Shown piece by piece: positions 20,174 through 34,678 of a stretch of 64,000 bases of DNA. The notes beneath the pieces are model-generated. The model was given only the letters and a program-made list of their open reading frames with translations. It ran no database searches and was not told where the DNA came from. Location of the stretch: NCBI RefSeq assembly GCF_012044895.1, contig NZ_CP050695.1:2200501-2264500 (forward strand). The letters run 5' to 3'. This stretch comes from Aquisalimonas sp. 2447. GTDB taxonomy: Bacteria; Pseudomonadota; Gammaproteobacteria; Nitrococcales; Aquisalimonadaceae. Position 1 is the first letter of the stretch; every line of letters starts with the position of its first letter. The position numbers were made by a program, and so were the translations under genes.

Positions 20174-21366
20174 TGCACGCCTCCGGCGCACTGCGCGATC
20201 ATGGCCCGCGCCCGACTGCGCACGTCCCGATCCAGGGCAAGGAGAGCATCCAGGTCCGCCGCGTCGGTCCCGCCGAATTCGTCCAGGGCAGCGGCGATGA
20301 TGTCCGCGATCCGGGTAAAGGGCATGCGATGTTGCAGAAACGCCTCCACGGCAGCTTCGTTGGCTGCATTCAGTATCGCTCCGCTGGCGCCGCCCTCCCG
20401 CAGGGCGCGGAAGGCAAAATCCAGACAACGGAAGCGCGTCGTATCCGGTGCGCGAAACTCAAGCTGCCCGAGCCGCACCAGGTCCAGCGGCGGCACACCG
20501 GCCGGGATACGTCGCGGCCAGGCCAGCGCGTGGGCAATGGGCGTTCTCATGTCCGGATTTCCCAGTTGGGCCAGCATGGAACCGTCAGCATACTCCACGA
20601 ATGAATGCACGATGCTCTGGGGGTGAATGACCACGTCCAGATGCGCCGGTTCGACACCGAACAGCCACGCGGCCTCGATCACCTCCAGCCCCTTGTTCAT
20701 CAGGGTTGCCGAATCCACCGAGATCTTCCGACCCATGCTCCAGTTGGGGTGCGCACAGGCCTGCTCCGGCGTGACTCCCTCCAGCGCATCGGCTGCCCAG
20801 TCCCGGAATGGCCCTCCGGATGCCGTGAGCACGACGCGGCTTACTCCGCTATCGACGAGCCGCCCACGGGAAAAGTTCCCCGGCAGGCACTGGAAAATGG
20901 CATTGTGCTCGCTATCCACCGGCAGCAGCTCGGCGCCGCTACGCTCCACCGCGGCCATGAACAATGCCCCGCCCATGACCAGTGATTCCTTGTTGGCCAG
21001 CAGGATACGCCGCCCCCTGGCCACGGCAGTGAGCGTGGGGCGAAGCCCTGCGGCACCGACGATGGCCGCCACGGTAATCTGCGCGTCGGCGCCGGCGGCT
21101 GCATCCAGGCCCTGCGCTCCGTAATCCACCTCCGTGGGAAGTCCGGCGCCGGCAAGGCGCTGACGCAGGTCCGCGGCACGCTCGGCATCGGCGACCACGG
21201 CGAGTTCCGGCGCGAATTCCCGACACTGCGACTCCAGCAGGTCCACATTGCCGTGCCCGGTGAGGGCGACCACCCTAAAGGCATAGGGGTTCCGCCGCAG
21301 TACGTCCAGCGTACTGGTGCCAATGGACCCCGTGGCACCGAGAACCGAGACGGTGGTTACAGCCAT
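20170..21366 (-). CDS. dxr: 1-deoxy-D-xylulose-5-phosphate reductoisomerase
   Basis: Dxr makes 2-C-methyl-D-erythritol 4-phosphate, the committed step of the MEP isoprenoid pathway. The 398-residue protein has the NADPH motif [14 protein letters not shown], the [11 protein letters not shown] block, the metal-binding [11 protein letters not shown], and the [10 protein letters not shown] and [23 protein letters not shown]-type regions (short parts quoted). It overlaps cdsA by 10 nt and rseP by 4 nt, so translation of the three is probably coupled. Confidence 0.97.
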   Translation of the reverse strand: MAVTTVSVLGATGSIGTSTLDVLRRNPYAFRVVALTGHGNVDLLESQCREFAPELAVVADAERAADLRQRLAGAGLPTEVDYGAQGLDAAAGADAQITVAAIVGAAGLRPTLTAVARGRRILLANKESLVMGGALFMAAVERSGAELLPVDSEHNAIFQCLPGNFSRGRLVDSGVSRVVLTASGGPFRDWAADALEGVTPEQACAHPNWSMGRKISVDSATLMNKGLEVIEAAWLFGVEPAHLDVVIHPQSIVHSFVEYADGSMLAQLGNPDMRTPIAHALAWPRRIPAGVPPLDLVRLGQLEFRAPDTTRFRCLDFAFRALREGGASGAILNAANEAAVEAFLQHRMPFTRIADIIAAALDEFGGTDAADLDALLALDRDVRSRARAMIAQCAGGVQ

Positions 21367-22172
21367 ACCAGCCCCGCTGCGAACACCGGCGCGGTGGCGG
21401 TCAGGGAATCAATCCGGTCCAGCACGCCGCCATGGCCCGGCAGCAGCGTACCGCTATCCTTCACGCCACGCAGGCGTTTGATCATGCTCTCGAACAGGTC
21501 ACCGAGGATCGAGGCGGCCACGGTCACCAGGGCCAGCACGGCCAACGCCCCGAAACCGGGCAGGTACACCGGCAACACTACGCTCATGCCCCAGACCAGC
21601 ACGACCGCCAGCACCAGGCCGCCCATGGCGCCCTCCTGGGTCTTGCCGGGGCTCGTCCTTGGCGCCAGCCGGCGCCGCCCGAACCAGCGCCCGGCAAAGA
21701 AAGCGCCGACGTCGGCTGCCCAGGTCAGCACCAGCACCACGACCACCACCCAGGGGCCGTCAGGACGGTCGTGCATCCACACCAGCGCGAACCAGGCCGG
21801 AACCAGCAGAAGCACGCCCAGACCCATGCCGGAGAGCCCGGACACCGCGTCCGCACGCGCCCGGCCGAGCTCGAAACGCACCTGCCACACCGCCAGCACG
21901 CACCACACCAGGGCGCCCAGCGAGAGCACCGTGGCGGTCAGGAGGGGAAACGGAAACAGTAGCCAGGTGCCTGCGGCGATCGCCACCACCGCGGTCACGT
22001 AACCCGCCCGGCGGCCCGGCTCCTGCAGGCCTGCCAATGCGGCCCACTCCCAGGCCCCCAGGGCCACAACCAGCAGCATGACCAGGGCAAAACCGGCGTT
22101 GGGGAGCAGGAACACCGCCCCCAGAACCAGAGGCAAAAGGACAAGGGCGGTGATCCACCGCCACTTAAGCAC
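21357..22172 (-). CDS. cdsA: phosphatidate cytidylyltransferase
   Basis: CdsA makes CDP-diacylglycerol from phosphatidate and CTP at the inner membrane. The 271-residue protein is mostly membrane segments and ends with the family signature [20 protein letters not shown] and DRIDSL. The overlap of 8 nt with uppS and 10 nt with dxr places it in the same operon. Confidence 0.95.
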   Translation of the reverse strand: MLKWRWITALVLLPLVLGAVFLLPNAGFALVMLLVVALGAWEWAALAGLQEPGRRAGYVTAVVAIAAGTWLLFPFPLLTATVLSLGALVWCVLAVWQVRFELGRARADAVSGLSGMGLGVLLLVPAWFALVWMHDRPDGPWVVVVVLVLTWAADVGAFFAGRWFGRRRLAPRTSPGKTQEGAMGGLVLAVVLVWGMSVVLPVYLPGFGALAVLALVTVAASILGDLFESMIKRLRGVKDSGTLLPGHGGVLDRIDSLTATAPVFAAGLVWL

Positions 22173-22929
22173 GGCCGACTCGCTCCACTTGCTCGGCGGT
22201 CATGCCGAAGCGCCGCTCACGACCGGCAAACGCATCCACGGCGGCGTGCAGCTCGTCGGTACCGAAGTCGGGCCAGAGAGTGTCCACGAACAGGAGTTCT
22301 GCGTAGGCCAGGTGCCAGAGAAGGAAATTACTGATGCGCTTCTCGCCCCCGGTACGAATCAGCAGATCCGGTTCCGGCAGGCCATCCAGGCTCAGGTAGG
22401 ACGTCATGCATTGTTCGTTGATTTCATTCGGATCCAGCTGCCCGTCACGGGCGTCCTGAGCCATGCGCCTCGCGGCCCTCGCCAGATCCCAGCGACCGCC
22501 GTAGCTTGCGGCAATGACCAGGGTCAGGCCGGTGTTGTCGGCGGTGAGTGCCTCCGCGGAGGCCATCTGCTCCTGCAGACGCCGCGACAGTCGAGCCCGG
22601 TCCCCGATCATGCGGATGCGGACGTTGTGTTCGTGCAGGCGCACGGATTCTTTCTCCAGCGTGCGGAGAAACAGATCCATGAGCACGGACACCTCTTCCT
22701 GCGGGCGAGACCAGTTCTCGCTGCTGAAGGCGAACAGGGTCAGGACCTCCACGCCCATCTTGCCGGCAGCTTCAACGACCTGGCGCACGGATTCCGCGCC
22801 AGCACGGTGACCCGCCTGGCGCGGCATCATCCGTGCCTTGGCCCAGCGCCCGTTGCCATCCATGACGATGGCTATATGGCGCGGGACATGCCGCCGGCGA
22901 TCATTCCTTTCCGCTGATACGTCGCTCAT
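22165..22929 (-). CDS. uppS: undecaprenyl diphosphate synthase
   Basis: UppS builds the C55 lipid carrier used for peptidoglycan and O-antigen. The 254-residue cis-prenyltransferase has MDGNGRWAKAR with catalytic Asp24, the FAFSSENWSRP block, and the C-terminal RTGGEKRISNFLLWHLAYAE and DTLWPDF motifs. It lies between frr and cdsA as in E. coli. Confidence 0.97.
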   Translation of the reverse strand: MSDVSAERNDRRRHVPRHIAIVMDGNGRWAKARMMPRQAGHRAGAESVRQVVEAAGKMGVEVLTLFAFSSENWSRPQEEVSVLMDLFLRTLEKESVRLHEHNVRIRMIGDRARLSRRLQEQMASAEALTADNTGLTLVIAASYGGRWDLARAARRMAQDARDGQLDPNEINEQCMTSYLSLDGLPEPDLLIRTGGEKRISNFLLWHLAYAELLFVDTLWPDFGTDELHAAVDAFAGRERRFGMTAEQVERVGRA

Positions 22930-23016
22930 CGTTCCCGCCGCGCTTTGGGCCTTCCAGGCTGCATTGCGGGCCCGGAACCCCGGCCGAGTTGCTCGCCCCG
23001 GGCCAACTCCCGAGGA

Positions 23017-25205
<2,189 letters not shown>

Positions 25206-25288
25206 GTTCCCGTCCTCTTGCTCTGTTCGCTGTAACCACGCGGCCCGGGCTGCGCCGGGGGCGCGCTCCGGACCCGTCAATCCACACA

Positions 25289-25319
25289 GCGGGCGGCCGG
25301 TACTCCGTTGGCCGCCCGC
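25289..25319 (-). promoter_or_regulatory. hairpin in the rpsB-tsf spacer, possible attenuator
   Basis: GCGGGCGGCC (25289-25298) pairs perfectly with GGCCGCCCGC (25310-25319) over an 11-nt loop. It lies just after the rpsB stop. No U-run follows in the tsf direction, so it is probably a leaky attenuator or stability element that sets the ratio of S2 to EF-Ts rather than a full terminator. Confidence 0.55.
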
Positions 25320-25328
25320 CAGGCCCTG

Positions 25329-26111
25329 CTACTGCGCCGCGGCGCCTTCGTCCGCACCGGATTCCTGGGAATCCTGGCTCTCCTGCACTTCGACGAAATC
25401 ATCCTTCTCGCTGGCACCGGGCTTCACCGAGGAGGCCTTGGCGTCCTGGATGGCGTCCGCCGCCCCGCGGGTGTAGAGCTGAATGGCGCGGATGGCGTCA
25501 TCGTTGCCGGGAATGACGTAGTCAACGCCCTGCAGGGGGTTGTTGGTATCAACCACGCCCACCACCGGGATGTTGAGCTTCCGCGCTTCCTTGATGGCGA
25601 TGTTCTCGTAGCCCACGTCGATCACGAACATGGCGTCGGGCAGGCGCTCCATGTCCTTGATACCGGACAGTGAGCGGTCGAGCTTGTCTTTCTCCCGGGT
25701 CAGCTCCAGGGCTTCTTTCTTGACCAGCTTGCGGAAGGTGCCGTCCTCTTCCTGCTGCTCGAGATCCTTCAGCCGCCGGATGGACTGCTTGACGGTGCGG
25801 AAGTTGGTCATCATGCCGCCGAGCCAGCGATGGTCGACATACGGCATGTTGCAGCGCTTCGCCTCGGCACGCACGGCATCCCGGGCAGCACGCTTGGTGC
25901 CGACAAACAGGATCTTGCCGCCGTTGGCCGCCAGCTTGCCCATGAAATTCAGGGCATCCTGGTACAGCGGCAGCGTCTTCTCCAGGTTGATGATGTGAAT
26001 CTTGTTGCGTTCACCGAAGATGTACGGCGCCATCTTGGGGTTCCAGAAGCGGGTCTGGTGACCAAAGTGGACACCCGCCTCCAGCATTTCTCGCATGGAC
26101 ACGTTGGCCAT
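25329..26111 (-). CDS. rpsB: 30S ribosomal protein S2
   Basis: S2 is a late-joining small-subunit protein. The 260-residue frame starts [25 protein letters not shown] (short part quoted from a conserved N-terminus) and has the two S2 signatures around [10 protein letters not shown] and PDAMFVIDV. The C-terminus is an acidic, Ser/Gln-rich tail of about 30 residues. The much longer open frame upstream runs antisense to map and is not real. Confidence 0.97.
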   Translation of the reverse strand: MANVSMREMLEAGVHFGHQTRFWNPKMAPYIFGERNKIHIINLEKTLPLYQDALNFMGKLAANGGKILFVGTKRAARDAVRAEAKRCNMPYVDHRWLGGMMTNFRTVKQSIRRLKDLEQQEEDGTFRKLVKKEALELTREKDKLDRSLSGIKDMERLPDAMFVIDVGYENIAIKEARKLNIPVVGVVDTNNPLQGVDYVIPGNDDAIRAIQLYTRGAADAIQDAKASSVKPGASEKDDFVEVQESQDSQESGADEGAAAQ

Positions 26112-26420
26112 GATGGGATTCTCCTTTTCGGGTTTGGGCCTCCCCGCACCCCGGCCAGGAACCCGTAAGGGCAACCCCCTGGACCGGTTTTGACGATGCG
26201 GGTGTGTAGTCGGCCGCACGCTGGCGGCCATGGTTTTTACTTCCGGCATTTGCCTGTGAAGCGCGCGCTTTATACCATACCTCGCTTGCCGCGACAATTT
26301 CGCACCCCACCACAGAGCGCTTTCGTAGCAGCCGGAAAGGCGCCGGTTCCGGGTCGTCGGACGTCCCGGAGGACGCCGGGAAAACCTACGATTCTGACAA
26401 CGGGAGATCACCTCGCACCC
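26112..26420. promoter_or_regulatory. divergent rpsB / map control region with a sigma-70 promoter for rpsB
   Basis: This 309-nt region has no gene. On the minus strand TTGTCG (26292-26297) and TATAAA (26269-26274) are exactly 17 nt apart, followed by a GC-only stretch (GCGCGCGC) where the start site should lie, the kind of discriminator linked to stringent control of ribosomal genes. It leaves a leader of about 150 nt, where S2 autoregulation is known in E. coli. For map, TTGCCT (26250-26255) with TACCAT (26273-26278) is a weaker overlapping candidate on the plus strand. Confidence 0.65.
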
Positions 26421-27194
26421 ATGACGGTCACCATCAAGTCCGCCGATGAAATCGAGAAAATGCGCGCTGCCGGCAAGCTGGCGGCGGACGTCCTGAGCCT
26501 GCTCGGGGAGCATGTGCGCCCGGGGGTCACCACCGAGGAGCTGGACCGGATCGCCCACGATTACATCGTGAACAAGCACGATGCGGTGCCCGCTCCTCTG
26601 AACTACCGCGGCTTTCCGAAGTCCATCTGCACCTCGGTGAACCACGTGGTCTGCCACGGGATCCCCGGACCGAAGAAGCTCAAGAAGGGGGACATCCTCA
26701 ACATCGACGTCACCGTCATCAAGGACGGCTATCACGGCGACACCAGCCGCATGTACCATGTGGGTGAAGCGACGATCCTCGGCCGCCGGCTCTGCGACGT
26801 GACCCATGCAGCCATGTGGGAAGGCATCCGCGCAGTGCGCCCCGGCGCACGCCTGGGTGACATCGGCGCTGCCATACAGACCTGTGCCGAGAGCTACAAC
26901 TACTCTGTGGTCCGCGAGTACTGTGGCCACGGGATCGGCAGCGAATTCCACGAGGAACCCCAGGTCCTTCACTACGGCACTGCCGGCACGGGCATGCCGC
27001 TGGAAGCGGGCATGACCTTCACCATCGAACCGATGATCAACGCCGGCCGCAAGGAAACCCGCCTGCTCAAGGACGACTGGACCGTGATCACCAAGGACCG
27101 CAGCCTGTCGGCTCAGTGGGAGCACACCATCCTGGTTACCAATGACGGCCACGAAGTGTTGACTCTGCGCCACGACGAAGTCATCCCGGAGTAA
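26421..27194 (+). CDS. map: type I methionine aminopeptidase
   Basis: Map removes the N-terminal methionine from new proteins. The 257-residue protein carries the five metal ligands in the expected places, Asp96, Asp107, His170, Glu203 and Glu234, and the substrate His79 in VCHG. The start ATG 26421 ([14 protein letters not shown]) matches the family; upstream in-frame codons do not. It is divergent from rpsB, the classic map/rpsB arrangement, and 8 nt before glnD. Confidence 0.97.
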   Translation: MTVTIKSADEIEKMRAAGKLAADVLSLLGEHVRPGVTTEELDRIAHDYIVNKHDAVPAPLNYRGFPKSICTSVNHVVCHGIPGPKKLKKGDILNIDVTVIKDGYHGDTSRMYHVGEATILGRRLCDVTHAAMWEGIRAVRPGARLGDIGAAIQTCAESYNYSVVREYCGHGIGSEFHEEPQVLHYGTAGTGMPLEAGMTFTIEPMINAGRKETRLLKDDWTVITKDRSLSAQWEHTILVTNDGHEVLTLRHDEVIPE

Positions 27195-27202
27195 TCATCC
27201 CG

Positions 27203-29905
27203 ATGGACTCGGCCTCCGCCTACCCCAGTGAAGCAGACGCCGTCCTGTTCGACGGCGACGACCTCGAGCGCCGGCTGGCCAACGGCGAGGCCGTGGTGCG
27301 CGTCTTCCGGGATGCCCGGGAGCACGGCGACGCCATTCTCATGGGGCGGTTCCGGGAAGGCACACCGGCACGCATCCTCGTCGGGCTGCGTGCCTGGCTG
27401 ATCGACCAGCTGCTCCAGCGCGCCTGGGACCGCATCATGGACGCGGCCTGTGACGGGCTCGCGCTGGTCGCCGTGGGCGGCTACGGCCGCGGCGAGCTGC
27501 ATCCAGGCTCAGACATCGATCTGATGCTGCTGGTGGATGACCATGGGCTGGATGGTCGTGACCGCTGCATTGAAGCGTTCCTGACCTTCCTCTGGGACAT
27601 CGGCCTGGAGGTGGGTCACAGCGTCCGCAGCCTGGATGACTGCATCACCGAGTCGGAGCGCGACATCACTGTTACCACCAATCTCATGGAGTCGCGCCTG
27701 CTCCGGGGCCCGGAGGCGCTCTACGAGGCCATGCGCACCGCCACGGGGCCGCAACAGGTCTGGCCAAGCCGCACGTTCTTCGAGGCCAAGTGGAACGAGC
27801 AGCTGCAGCGCCACGCCAAGTATCACGACACCGCCTACAATCTGGAGCCCAACATCAAGGAGAGCCCCGGCGGCCTCCGGGACATCCACATGGTGGGCTG
27901 GGTGGCCAAGCGCCACTTCGGTGCCGAGACGCTCTACGACCTGGTGGACCAGGGTTTCCTTACCGAACAGGAACACGAAGATCTCATCAGCGGCCAGAAC
28001 CTGCTGTGGGACATCCGCTTCGCCCTGCACACGGTCGCCGGCCGGCGGGAGGATCGCCTGCTGTTCGACCACCAGGCCACGCTGGCGCGCCAGTTCGGCT
28101 ACACCGACCAGGACCACACCCTGGGCGTCGAGCAGTTCATGCAGCGCTACTTCCGCACGGTGATGGAGCTCTCGCGGCTCAACGAGATGCTGCTGCAGCT
28201 CTACCAGGAAGTCATCCTCTACGCCGAGGATCGCGAGCCGCCACAGCTGATCAACAAGCGCTTCCAGTCGCGCAAGGGCTTCATCGAGGTCACTCACCCC
28301 AACGTGTTCCGGCGCTATCCCTTCGCCCTACTGGAAGTGTTCCTGCTGCTGCAGCAGCACCAGGGACTCAAGGGCGTGCGTGCGTCCACCATCCGGCTGA
28401 TCCGCGCCCACCGCCACCTGATCGATGACCGTTTCCGCGGGGATCTGCGCTGTCGCAGCCTGTTCATGGAAATCCTGCGCCAGCCCCGGGGGATCACCCA
28501 CGAGCTGCGGCGCATGCACCGCTATGGCCTGCTCGGTCGCTATATCCCGGCGTTCGGGGCCATCACCGGGCGCATGCAGTACGATCTCTTCCACGTTTAC
28601 ACGGTGGATTCCCACACCATGTTCGTGGTGCGCAACCTGCGCCGCTTCGCCCTGCCGGAGCACGCTGCCGAACTGCCCTTCTGCCACACCATCATGCAAC
28701 GTCTGCCCAAACCGGACCTGCTGTACCTGGCAGCACTGTTCCACGACATCGCCAAGGGCCGTGGCGGCGACCATTCCGAGCTCGGTGCCGAGGACGCCTA
28801 CGCGTTCTGCCAGAAGCATGGGCTCAGTGAATACGATGCGCGGCTGGTGGCCTGGCTGGTCCGCCACCACCTGCTGCTGTCCATGACCGCCCAGCGCAAG
28901 GACATCTCGGACCCGGACGTGATCAACGAGTTCGCCGACCAGGTGGGTGATCGCACACGGCTGGATTACCTGTACCTGCTCACCGTGGCCGACATCCGGG
29001 CCACCAACCCGGACATGTGGAACTCCTGGAAGGATGCCCTGCTGCTGGAGCTGTACACCCTGGCGAAGCGGGCGCTGCGTCGCGGGCTGGAGCACCCCAT
29101 CGACAACGACGAACTGGTGCGCGAAACCCAGACCCAGGCGCGCCGGCGCCTGAAGGTCAAGGGGCTGCACCACATGACGGTGAAATCCGTCTGGCGGCAT
29201 TTCACCGACGACTATTTTCTGCGCTACTCCGCGGAGGAGATCGCCTGGCATACCGCGGCCATTGCCAACACCCGGGACAGTGATCTGCCCCTGGTGCTGC
29301 TGGACGGGCATGGCCCCCGGGGCGGCACCGAGGCCTTCGTCTACAGCCAGGACAAGGATCACGTGTTCGCGTTGACGGTGTACGCCATGGATCAGCTGAA
29401 CCTGAACATCCAGGACGCCCGCATCATCACCACCCGCAACGGCTACACGCTGGACAGCTATCTGGTCCTGGATGATGACGGCAATCCGATTCAGGACGCA
29501 CGGCGCAAGGAGGAGATCGTCGCCCGGCTGCGCGAGGTCCTGAGCCAGGACGATCTCACCGCACCGTCGCGGCGGCCGGTGCCCCGCAAGGTGCAGCACT
29601 TCAACATCGCCACCCGGATCAGCTTCGTCGAGGATCCGGGCAACGATCGCACGGTGCTGGAATTGATCACCGCCGACCGGCCCGGACTGCTGGCCCGGGT
29701 CGGCTACACCTTCGCCCGCTGCGGCGTGCGCCTGCAGAATGCCAAGATCGCCACCATCGGCGCCAAGGCCGAGGACGTGTTCTTCATCACCGACCAGAAC
29801 AACGAACCCCTGCAGCGCCAGGAGCAGTTCGACGCCATCCGCGAGACCCTGCTCCAGCTGTTGGGCGAGGACGAGAACCTGGCCGAGCAGGCCACCGGCC
29901 TGTAA
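27203..29905 (+). CDS. glnD: PII uridylyltransferase / uridylyl-removing enzyme
   Basis: GlnD senses glutamine and adds or removes UMP on PII proteins, so it heads the nitrogen-regulation cascade. The 900-residue protein has the nucleotidyltransferase motif GGYGRGELHPGSDID at 92-106, an HD phosphohydrolase domain with HDIAKGRGGDHSELG near residue 512, and two C-terminal ACT domains (about 706-770 and 812-885) that bind glutamine. It lies between map and the dap genes as in many gammaproteobacteria. Confidence 0.97.
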   Translation: MDSASAYPSEADAVLFDGDDLERRLANGEAVVRVFRDAREHGDAILMGRFREGTPARILVGLRAWLIDQLLQRAWDRIMDAACDGLALVAVGGYGRGELHPGSDIDLMLLVDDHGLDGRDRCIEAFLTFLWDIGLEVGHSVRSLDDCITESERDITVTTNLMESRLLRGPEALYEAMRTATGPQQVWPSRTFFEAKWNEQLQRHAKYHDTAYNLEPNIKESPGGLRDIHMVGWVAKRHFGAETLYDLVDQGFLTEQEHEDLISGQNLLWDIRFALHTVAGRREDRLLFDHQATLARQFGYTDQDHTLGVEQFMQRYFRTVMELSRLNEMLLQLYQEVILYAEDREPPQLINKRFQSRKGFIEVTHPNVFRRYPFALLEVFLLLQQHQGLKGVRASTIRLIRAHRHLIDDRFRGDLRCRSLFMEILRQPRGITHELRRMHRYGLLGRYIPAFGAITGRMQYDLFHVYTVDSHTMFVVRNLRRFALPEHAAELPFCHTIMQRLPKPDLLYLAALFHDIAKGRGGDHSELGAEDAYAFCQKHGLSEYDARLVAWLVRHHLLLSMTAQRKDISDPDVINEFADQVGDRTRLDYLYLLTVADIRATNPDMWNSWKDALLLELYTLAKRALRRGLEHPIDNDELVRETQTQARRRLKVKGLHHMTVKSVWRHFTDDYFLRYSAEEIAWHTAAIANTRDSDLPLVLLDGHGPRGGTEAFVYSQDKDHVFALTVYAMDQLNLNIQDARIITTRNGYTLDSYLVLDDDGNPIQDARRKEEIVARLREVLSQDDLTAPSRRPVPRKVQHFNIATRISFVEDPGNDRTVLELITADRPGLLARVGYTFARCGVRLQNAKIATIGAKAEDVFFITDQNNEPLQRQEQFDAIRETLLQLLGEDENLAEQATGL

Positions 29906-29919
29906 CGACGGAAGCCGCA

Positions 29920-31119
29920 ATGAATCCGCGACTGCGTGCCCTTCAGCCCTATCCCTTTGAGCGTCTCAATGCCCTGCTGAGCGACTGTGCGCCGGCGGAT
30001 CTGCCCCCCATCAACCTCGGCATCGGCGAACCCCGCCATGCCACTCCGCGGGTGATCCGCGACACCCTGGCCGACAACCTGGACGGCCTGGGCGGTTATG
30101 CCGCCACCGGTGGCACTCCGGCCCTGCGGCAGACCATCTGCGCCTGGCTCCGGCAACGGTTCGGCATCGCCGACGGGGTCCTGGACCCCGACCAGCACGT
30201 CCTGCCGGTGGCCGGCACCCGTGAAGCCCTGTTCGCCATTGCGCAGACGGTGCTCTCCGGGGCCCCGGGCGCCCGCGTGCTGATGCCCAACCCCTGCTAC
30301 CAGATCTACGAAGGCGCGGCACTGATCGCCGGCGCTGAGCCGTACTACCTGGCGACCCGTGCTGCCGACGGCTATCTTCCGGATCTCGCCGCCGTACCGG
30401 AGGAGACCTGGCAGGCGTGCGAACTGATCTATATCTGCTCCCCCGGCAACCCCACCGGCGCGGTCCTGCCGGCCGCCTGGCAGCGACAGCTTATCGAGCT
30501 GGCCGACCGCTTCGACTTCGTCATTGCCAGCGACGAATGCTACAGCGAACTGTACCCCGACGAAGAGCAGGCTCCCACGGGGCTGCTGGAGGTCTGCGCG
30601 GCCATGGGCCGCCGCGACTTCCGCCGCTGCCTGGTGTTCCACAGCCTGTCCAAGCGCTCCAATGCCCCCGGCCTGCGCTCCGGCTTCGTCGCCGGTGATG
30701 CGGGGCTGCTGCGCGCCTTCCTGCAGTACCGGACTTACCAGGGCTGCGCCATGCCCCTGCAGACCCAGGCAGCCAGTCGCGCCGCCTGGGACGACGAGGC
30801 ACATGTGGTGCATAATCGCAGCCGCTATAGCGACAAGTTCGACCGCGCCCTGGCGGCGCTGCAACCCGTACTGGACGTCAACCGCCCCGATGCCGGCTTT
30901 TACCTGTGGCCGCGGACGCCCATCGACGATGTCACCTTCGCGCGGGCGCTCTACGAACAGGAAAACGTGCGGGTCCTCCCGGGCAGCTATCTTTCCCGGG
31001 AGGTTGACGGGGTCAACCCCGGCGCCGGACACGTCCGCATGGCACTGGTGGCGGAAGAGGCCGAATGCGAAGAGGCCATGCAGCGTATCCGCCGCTTCGT
31101 CGAGACCCTGACCCCGTAG
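29920..31119 (+). CDS. dapC: succinyldiaminopimelate transaminase
   Basis: DapC converts N-succinyl-2-amino-6-ketopimelate to N-succinyl-LL-diaminopimelate in the lysine and peptidoglycan pathway. The 399-residue class I/II aminotransferase starts [16 protein letters not shown], typical of the proteobacterial DapC group, and has the PLP lysine at Lys245 ([16 protein letters not shown]). It is followed by dapD and dapE, which supports the assignment. Its TAG stop lies inside the GTAG head of a REP-type repeat. Confidence 0.93.
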   Translation: MNPRLRALQPYPFERLNALLSDCAPADLPPINLGIGEPRHATPRVIRDTLADNLDGLGGYAATGGTPALRQTICAWLRQRFGIADGVLDPDQHVLPVAGTREALFAIAQTVLSGAPGARVLMPNPCYQIYEGAALIAGAEPYYLATRAADGYLPDLAAVPEETWQACELIYICSPGNPTGAVLPAAWQRQLIELADRFDFVIASDECYSELYPDEEQAPTGLLEVCAAMGRRDFRRCLVFHSLSKRSNAPGLRSGFVAGDAGLLRAFLQYRTYQGCAMPLQTQAASRAAWDDEAHVVHNRSRYSDKFDRALAALQPVLDVNRPDAGFYLWPRTPIDDVTFARALYEQENVRVLPGSYLSREVDGVNPGAGHVRMALVAEEAECEEAMQRIRRFVETLTP

Positions 31120-31139
31120 GGTGGACGTTTACGTCCACC
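31116..31139 (+). repeat. GTAG-headed REP-type palindrome between dapC and dapD
   Basis: The element is GTAG (31116-31119) followed by a stem of nine bases (31120-31128) pairing with 31131-31139 over a TT centre. It has the same layout as the two arms of the inverted repeat at 52818-52909. The head overlaps the stop codon of dapC. Confidence 0.65.
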
Positions 31140-31207
31140 ATGGTGCCGTTGCCGCGTCGCCGGGCACCACAATCGAAAATCCAGACAATCCGAGAGGACC
31201 GCGACCC

Positions 31208-32026
31208 ATGGACCAGATCCGCTCCATCATCGAGAACGCCTTCGAACAGCGCGCCGAAATCAGCCCGCGCACCGCATCCCCGGAGGTGGTGGACGCCGTG
31301 GAACGCGCCGTCATGATGCTGGACCGGGGCGAGGCCCGGGTGGCAGAGAAACGCGACGGCGACTGGGTGGTCAACGAGTGGCTGAAAAAGGCCGTGCTGC
31401 TGTCGTTCCGCCTGCACGACAACGAAGTCATGCGCACCGGTGCCGTGAACTTCTACGACAAGGTGCCGCTCAAGTACACCGACTACAACAGCCAGGATTT
31501 CCAGGCCGGCGGTGTCCGCGTGGTACCGCCGGCGGTGGCCCGGCGGGGCTCCTACATCGCCTCCGGGGCGGTGCTGATGCCCTCCTACGTGAACATCGGC
31601 GCCTACGTCGACCAGGGCACCATGGTGGACACCTGGGCCACCGTGGGTTCCTGCGCCCAGATCGGCAAGGGCGTTCATCTCTCCGGCGGTGCCGGCATCG
31701 GCGGCGTGCTGGAGCCGCTGCAGGCCAACCCGGTGATCATCGAGGACAACTGCTTCATCGGTGCCCGCTCCGAGATCGTCGAGGGGGTGATCGTGGAGGA
31801 AGGCGCCGTGATCTCCATGGGCGTGTTCATCGGCCAGAGCACCAAGATCTACAACCGTGAAACCGGTGAGGTCACCAGCGGCCGGGTGCCCAGGGGCGCC
31901 GTGGTGGTTCCGGGCAACCTGCCATCCAGCGATGGCACCCATTCGCTGTACTGCGCCGTCATCATCAAGCAGGTGGACGAGAAGACCCGCGCCAAGGTGA
32001 GTATCAACGAACTGCTGAGGCCCTGA
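31208..32026 (+). CDS. dapD: 2,3,4,5-tetrahydropyridine-2,6-dicarboxylate N-succinyltransferase
   Basis: DapD succinylates tetrahydrodipicolinate, the step before DapC. The start [12 protein letters not shown] (ATG 31208, after GAGAGGA) gives 272 residues, as in E. coli (274); the 29 codons of open frame upstream lie over the REP-type repeat. The protein has the N-terminal helical domain, a hexapeptide beta-helix ([20 protein letters not shown] in part), and the conserved [16 protein letters not shown] segment. Confidence 0.97.
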   Translation: MDQIRSIIENAFEQRAEISPRTASPEVVDAVERAVMMLDRGEARVAEKRDGDWVVNEWLKKAVLLSFRLHDNEVMRTGAVNFYDKVPLKYTDYNSQDFQAGGVRVVPPAVARRGSYIASGAVLMPSYVNIGAYVDQGTMVDTWATVGSCAQIGKGVHLSGGAGIGGVLEPLQANPVIIEDNCFIGARSEIVEGVIVEEGAVISMGVFIGQSTKIYNRETGEVTSGRVPRGAVVVPGNLPSSDGTHSLYCAVIIKQVDEKTRAKVSINELLRP

Positions 32027-32029
32027 ACC

Positions 32030-33513
<1,484 letters not shown>

Positions 33514-33535
33514 AGACGTTCTCCGGACCGCGCTG

Positions 33536-34678
33536 ATGCCCCTGCTGCTGCTGGTTACGGTCCTGGTCTTCTGTGCCCTGTACGCGCCTCAGCCGCTGCT
33601 GCCTCTGCTGGCCACCCTGCACGACATCGGCGAGAGCCGCGCCGCGCTGTTGATCACGGCGACGCTGCTGCCCCTGAGCATCGCCCCGATCCTCTACGGG
33701 CTGGTCCTCGAGCGGCTCAGCGCCCGCCGGGTTCTGGCGGTGGCCACCGCCCTGCTGGGGCTGAGCCAGATCGCATTCGCCGTGGCGCCCGACTTCAATC
33801 TGCAACTGGCGGCCCGCATCGGCCAGGGGCTGCTGATCCCGGCTGCCATGACGGCCCTGATGACGTTCATCGCCGGCCGCGTTCCGGCCCGGGACCTGGC
33901 CCGCACCATGGCGACCTATGTTGCGGCGACGGTTCTGGGCGGGTTCCTGGGCCGCTTGCTGGCCGGGGTGATCGCCGCCCACTGGCAGTGGCAGGCGTCG
34001 TTCTGGCTGCTGGGCCTGGCACTGCTTCTGGCCGCACCCCTGATTCTGCGGCTGGGGAGTGATCCGCCGGCAAGCAGTACCCGCATTGGCTGGCGGGACT
34101 GCCGTGCGGTGCTGATCCGCCCCGGCGTGGCCAGCACCTGTTTCATGGGCTTCAGCGTGTTCTTCGTGTTCGCGGCACTGCTCACCTACCTGCCTTTCCG
34201 GACCGTGGCGCTGGCGCCAGGGACCGGGGAGGACACCATCGCCCTGCTCTACGCGGGTTATCTCATGGGCATTGTCGTGGCGCTGGCCTCCGGCCGCATC
34301 ACCGTGTGGACCGGCAGTCAGCGCCGCAGCATCCAGCTCGGCCTGGGCGTTTTCCTGGCCGGAACCCTGCTGTTCCTGCTGCCGGCTCTGTGGCTGGTCT
34401 TCGCCGCCATGTTCCTGTTCTGTGCCGGCATGTTCCTGGTGCACGGCACCGCGCCAGGGGTGGTGAACGCCCTGGCGCCGGACCGGCGCGGCGTGGTCAA
34501 CGGGCTCTACATCGCCTCCTACTACGCCGGGGGCACCCTGGGAGCCTGGCTGCCTGGTATCCTGTATGCCGGCTACGGCTGGACAGTCATGGTGCTGTCC
34601 ACCAGCATCATCATCGCCGTCGCCGCGGTGGCGACGCGCTACCTGCCATCCCCGCACGCTGGAGCAACACCGCAATGA
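33536..34678 (+). CDS. MFS transporter (YnfM-like)
   Basis: The 380-residue protein is nearly all hydrophobic helices, about 12, with the MFS intrahelical pattern ([14 protein letters not shown] between helices 2 and 3). It resembles the YnfM-type drug-exporter-like branch of the major facilitator superfamily. The substrate cannot be told. It starts 22 nt after dapE and overlaps the next gene, a flavin-dependent monooxygenase, as ATGA, so the two may act together. Confidence 0.8.
   Translation: MPLLLLVTVLVFCALYAPQPLLPLLATLHDIGESRAALLITATLLPLSIAPILYGLVLERLSARRVLAVATALLGLSQIAFAVAPDFNLQLAARIGQGLLIPAAMTALMTFIAGRVPARDLARTMATYVAATVLGGFLGRLLAGVIAAHWQWQASFWLLGLALLLAAPLILRLGSDPPASSTRIGWRDCRAVLIRPGVASTCFMGFSVFFVFAALLTYLPFRTVALAPGTGEDTIALLYAGYLMGIVVALASGRITVWTGSQRRSIQLGLGVFLAGTLLFLLPALWLVFAAMFLFCAGMFLVHGTAPGVVNALAPDRRGVVNGLYIASYYAGGTLGAWLPGILYAGYGWTVMVLSTSIIIAVAAVATRYLPSPHAGATPQ

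Noticed and set aside
26112-27173. N-terminal extension of rpsB into a 614-codon frame
   Set aside because: The added part runs antisense to map; [10 protein letters not shown] is the conserved S2 start and has a promoter upstream.
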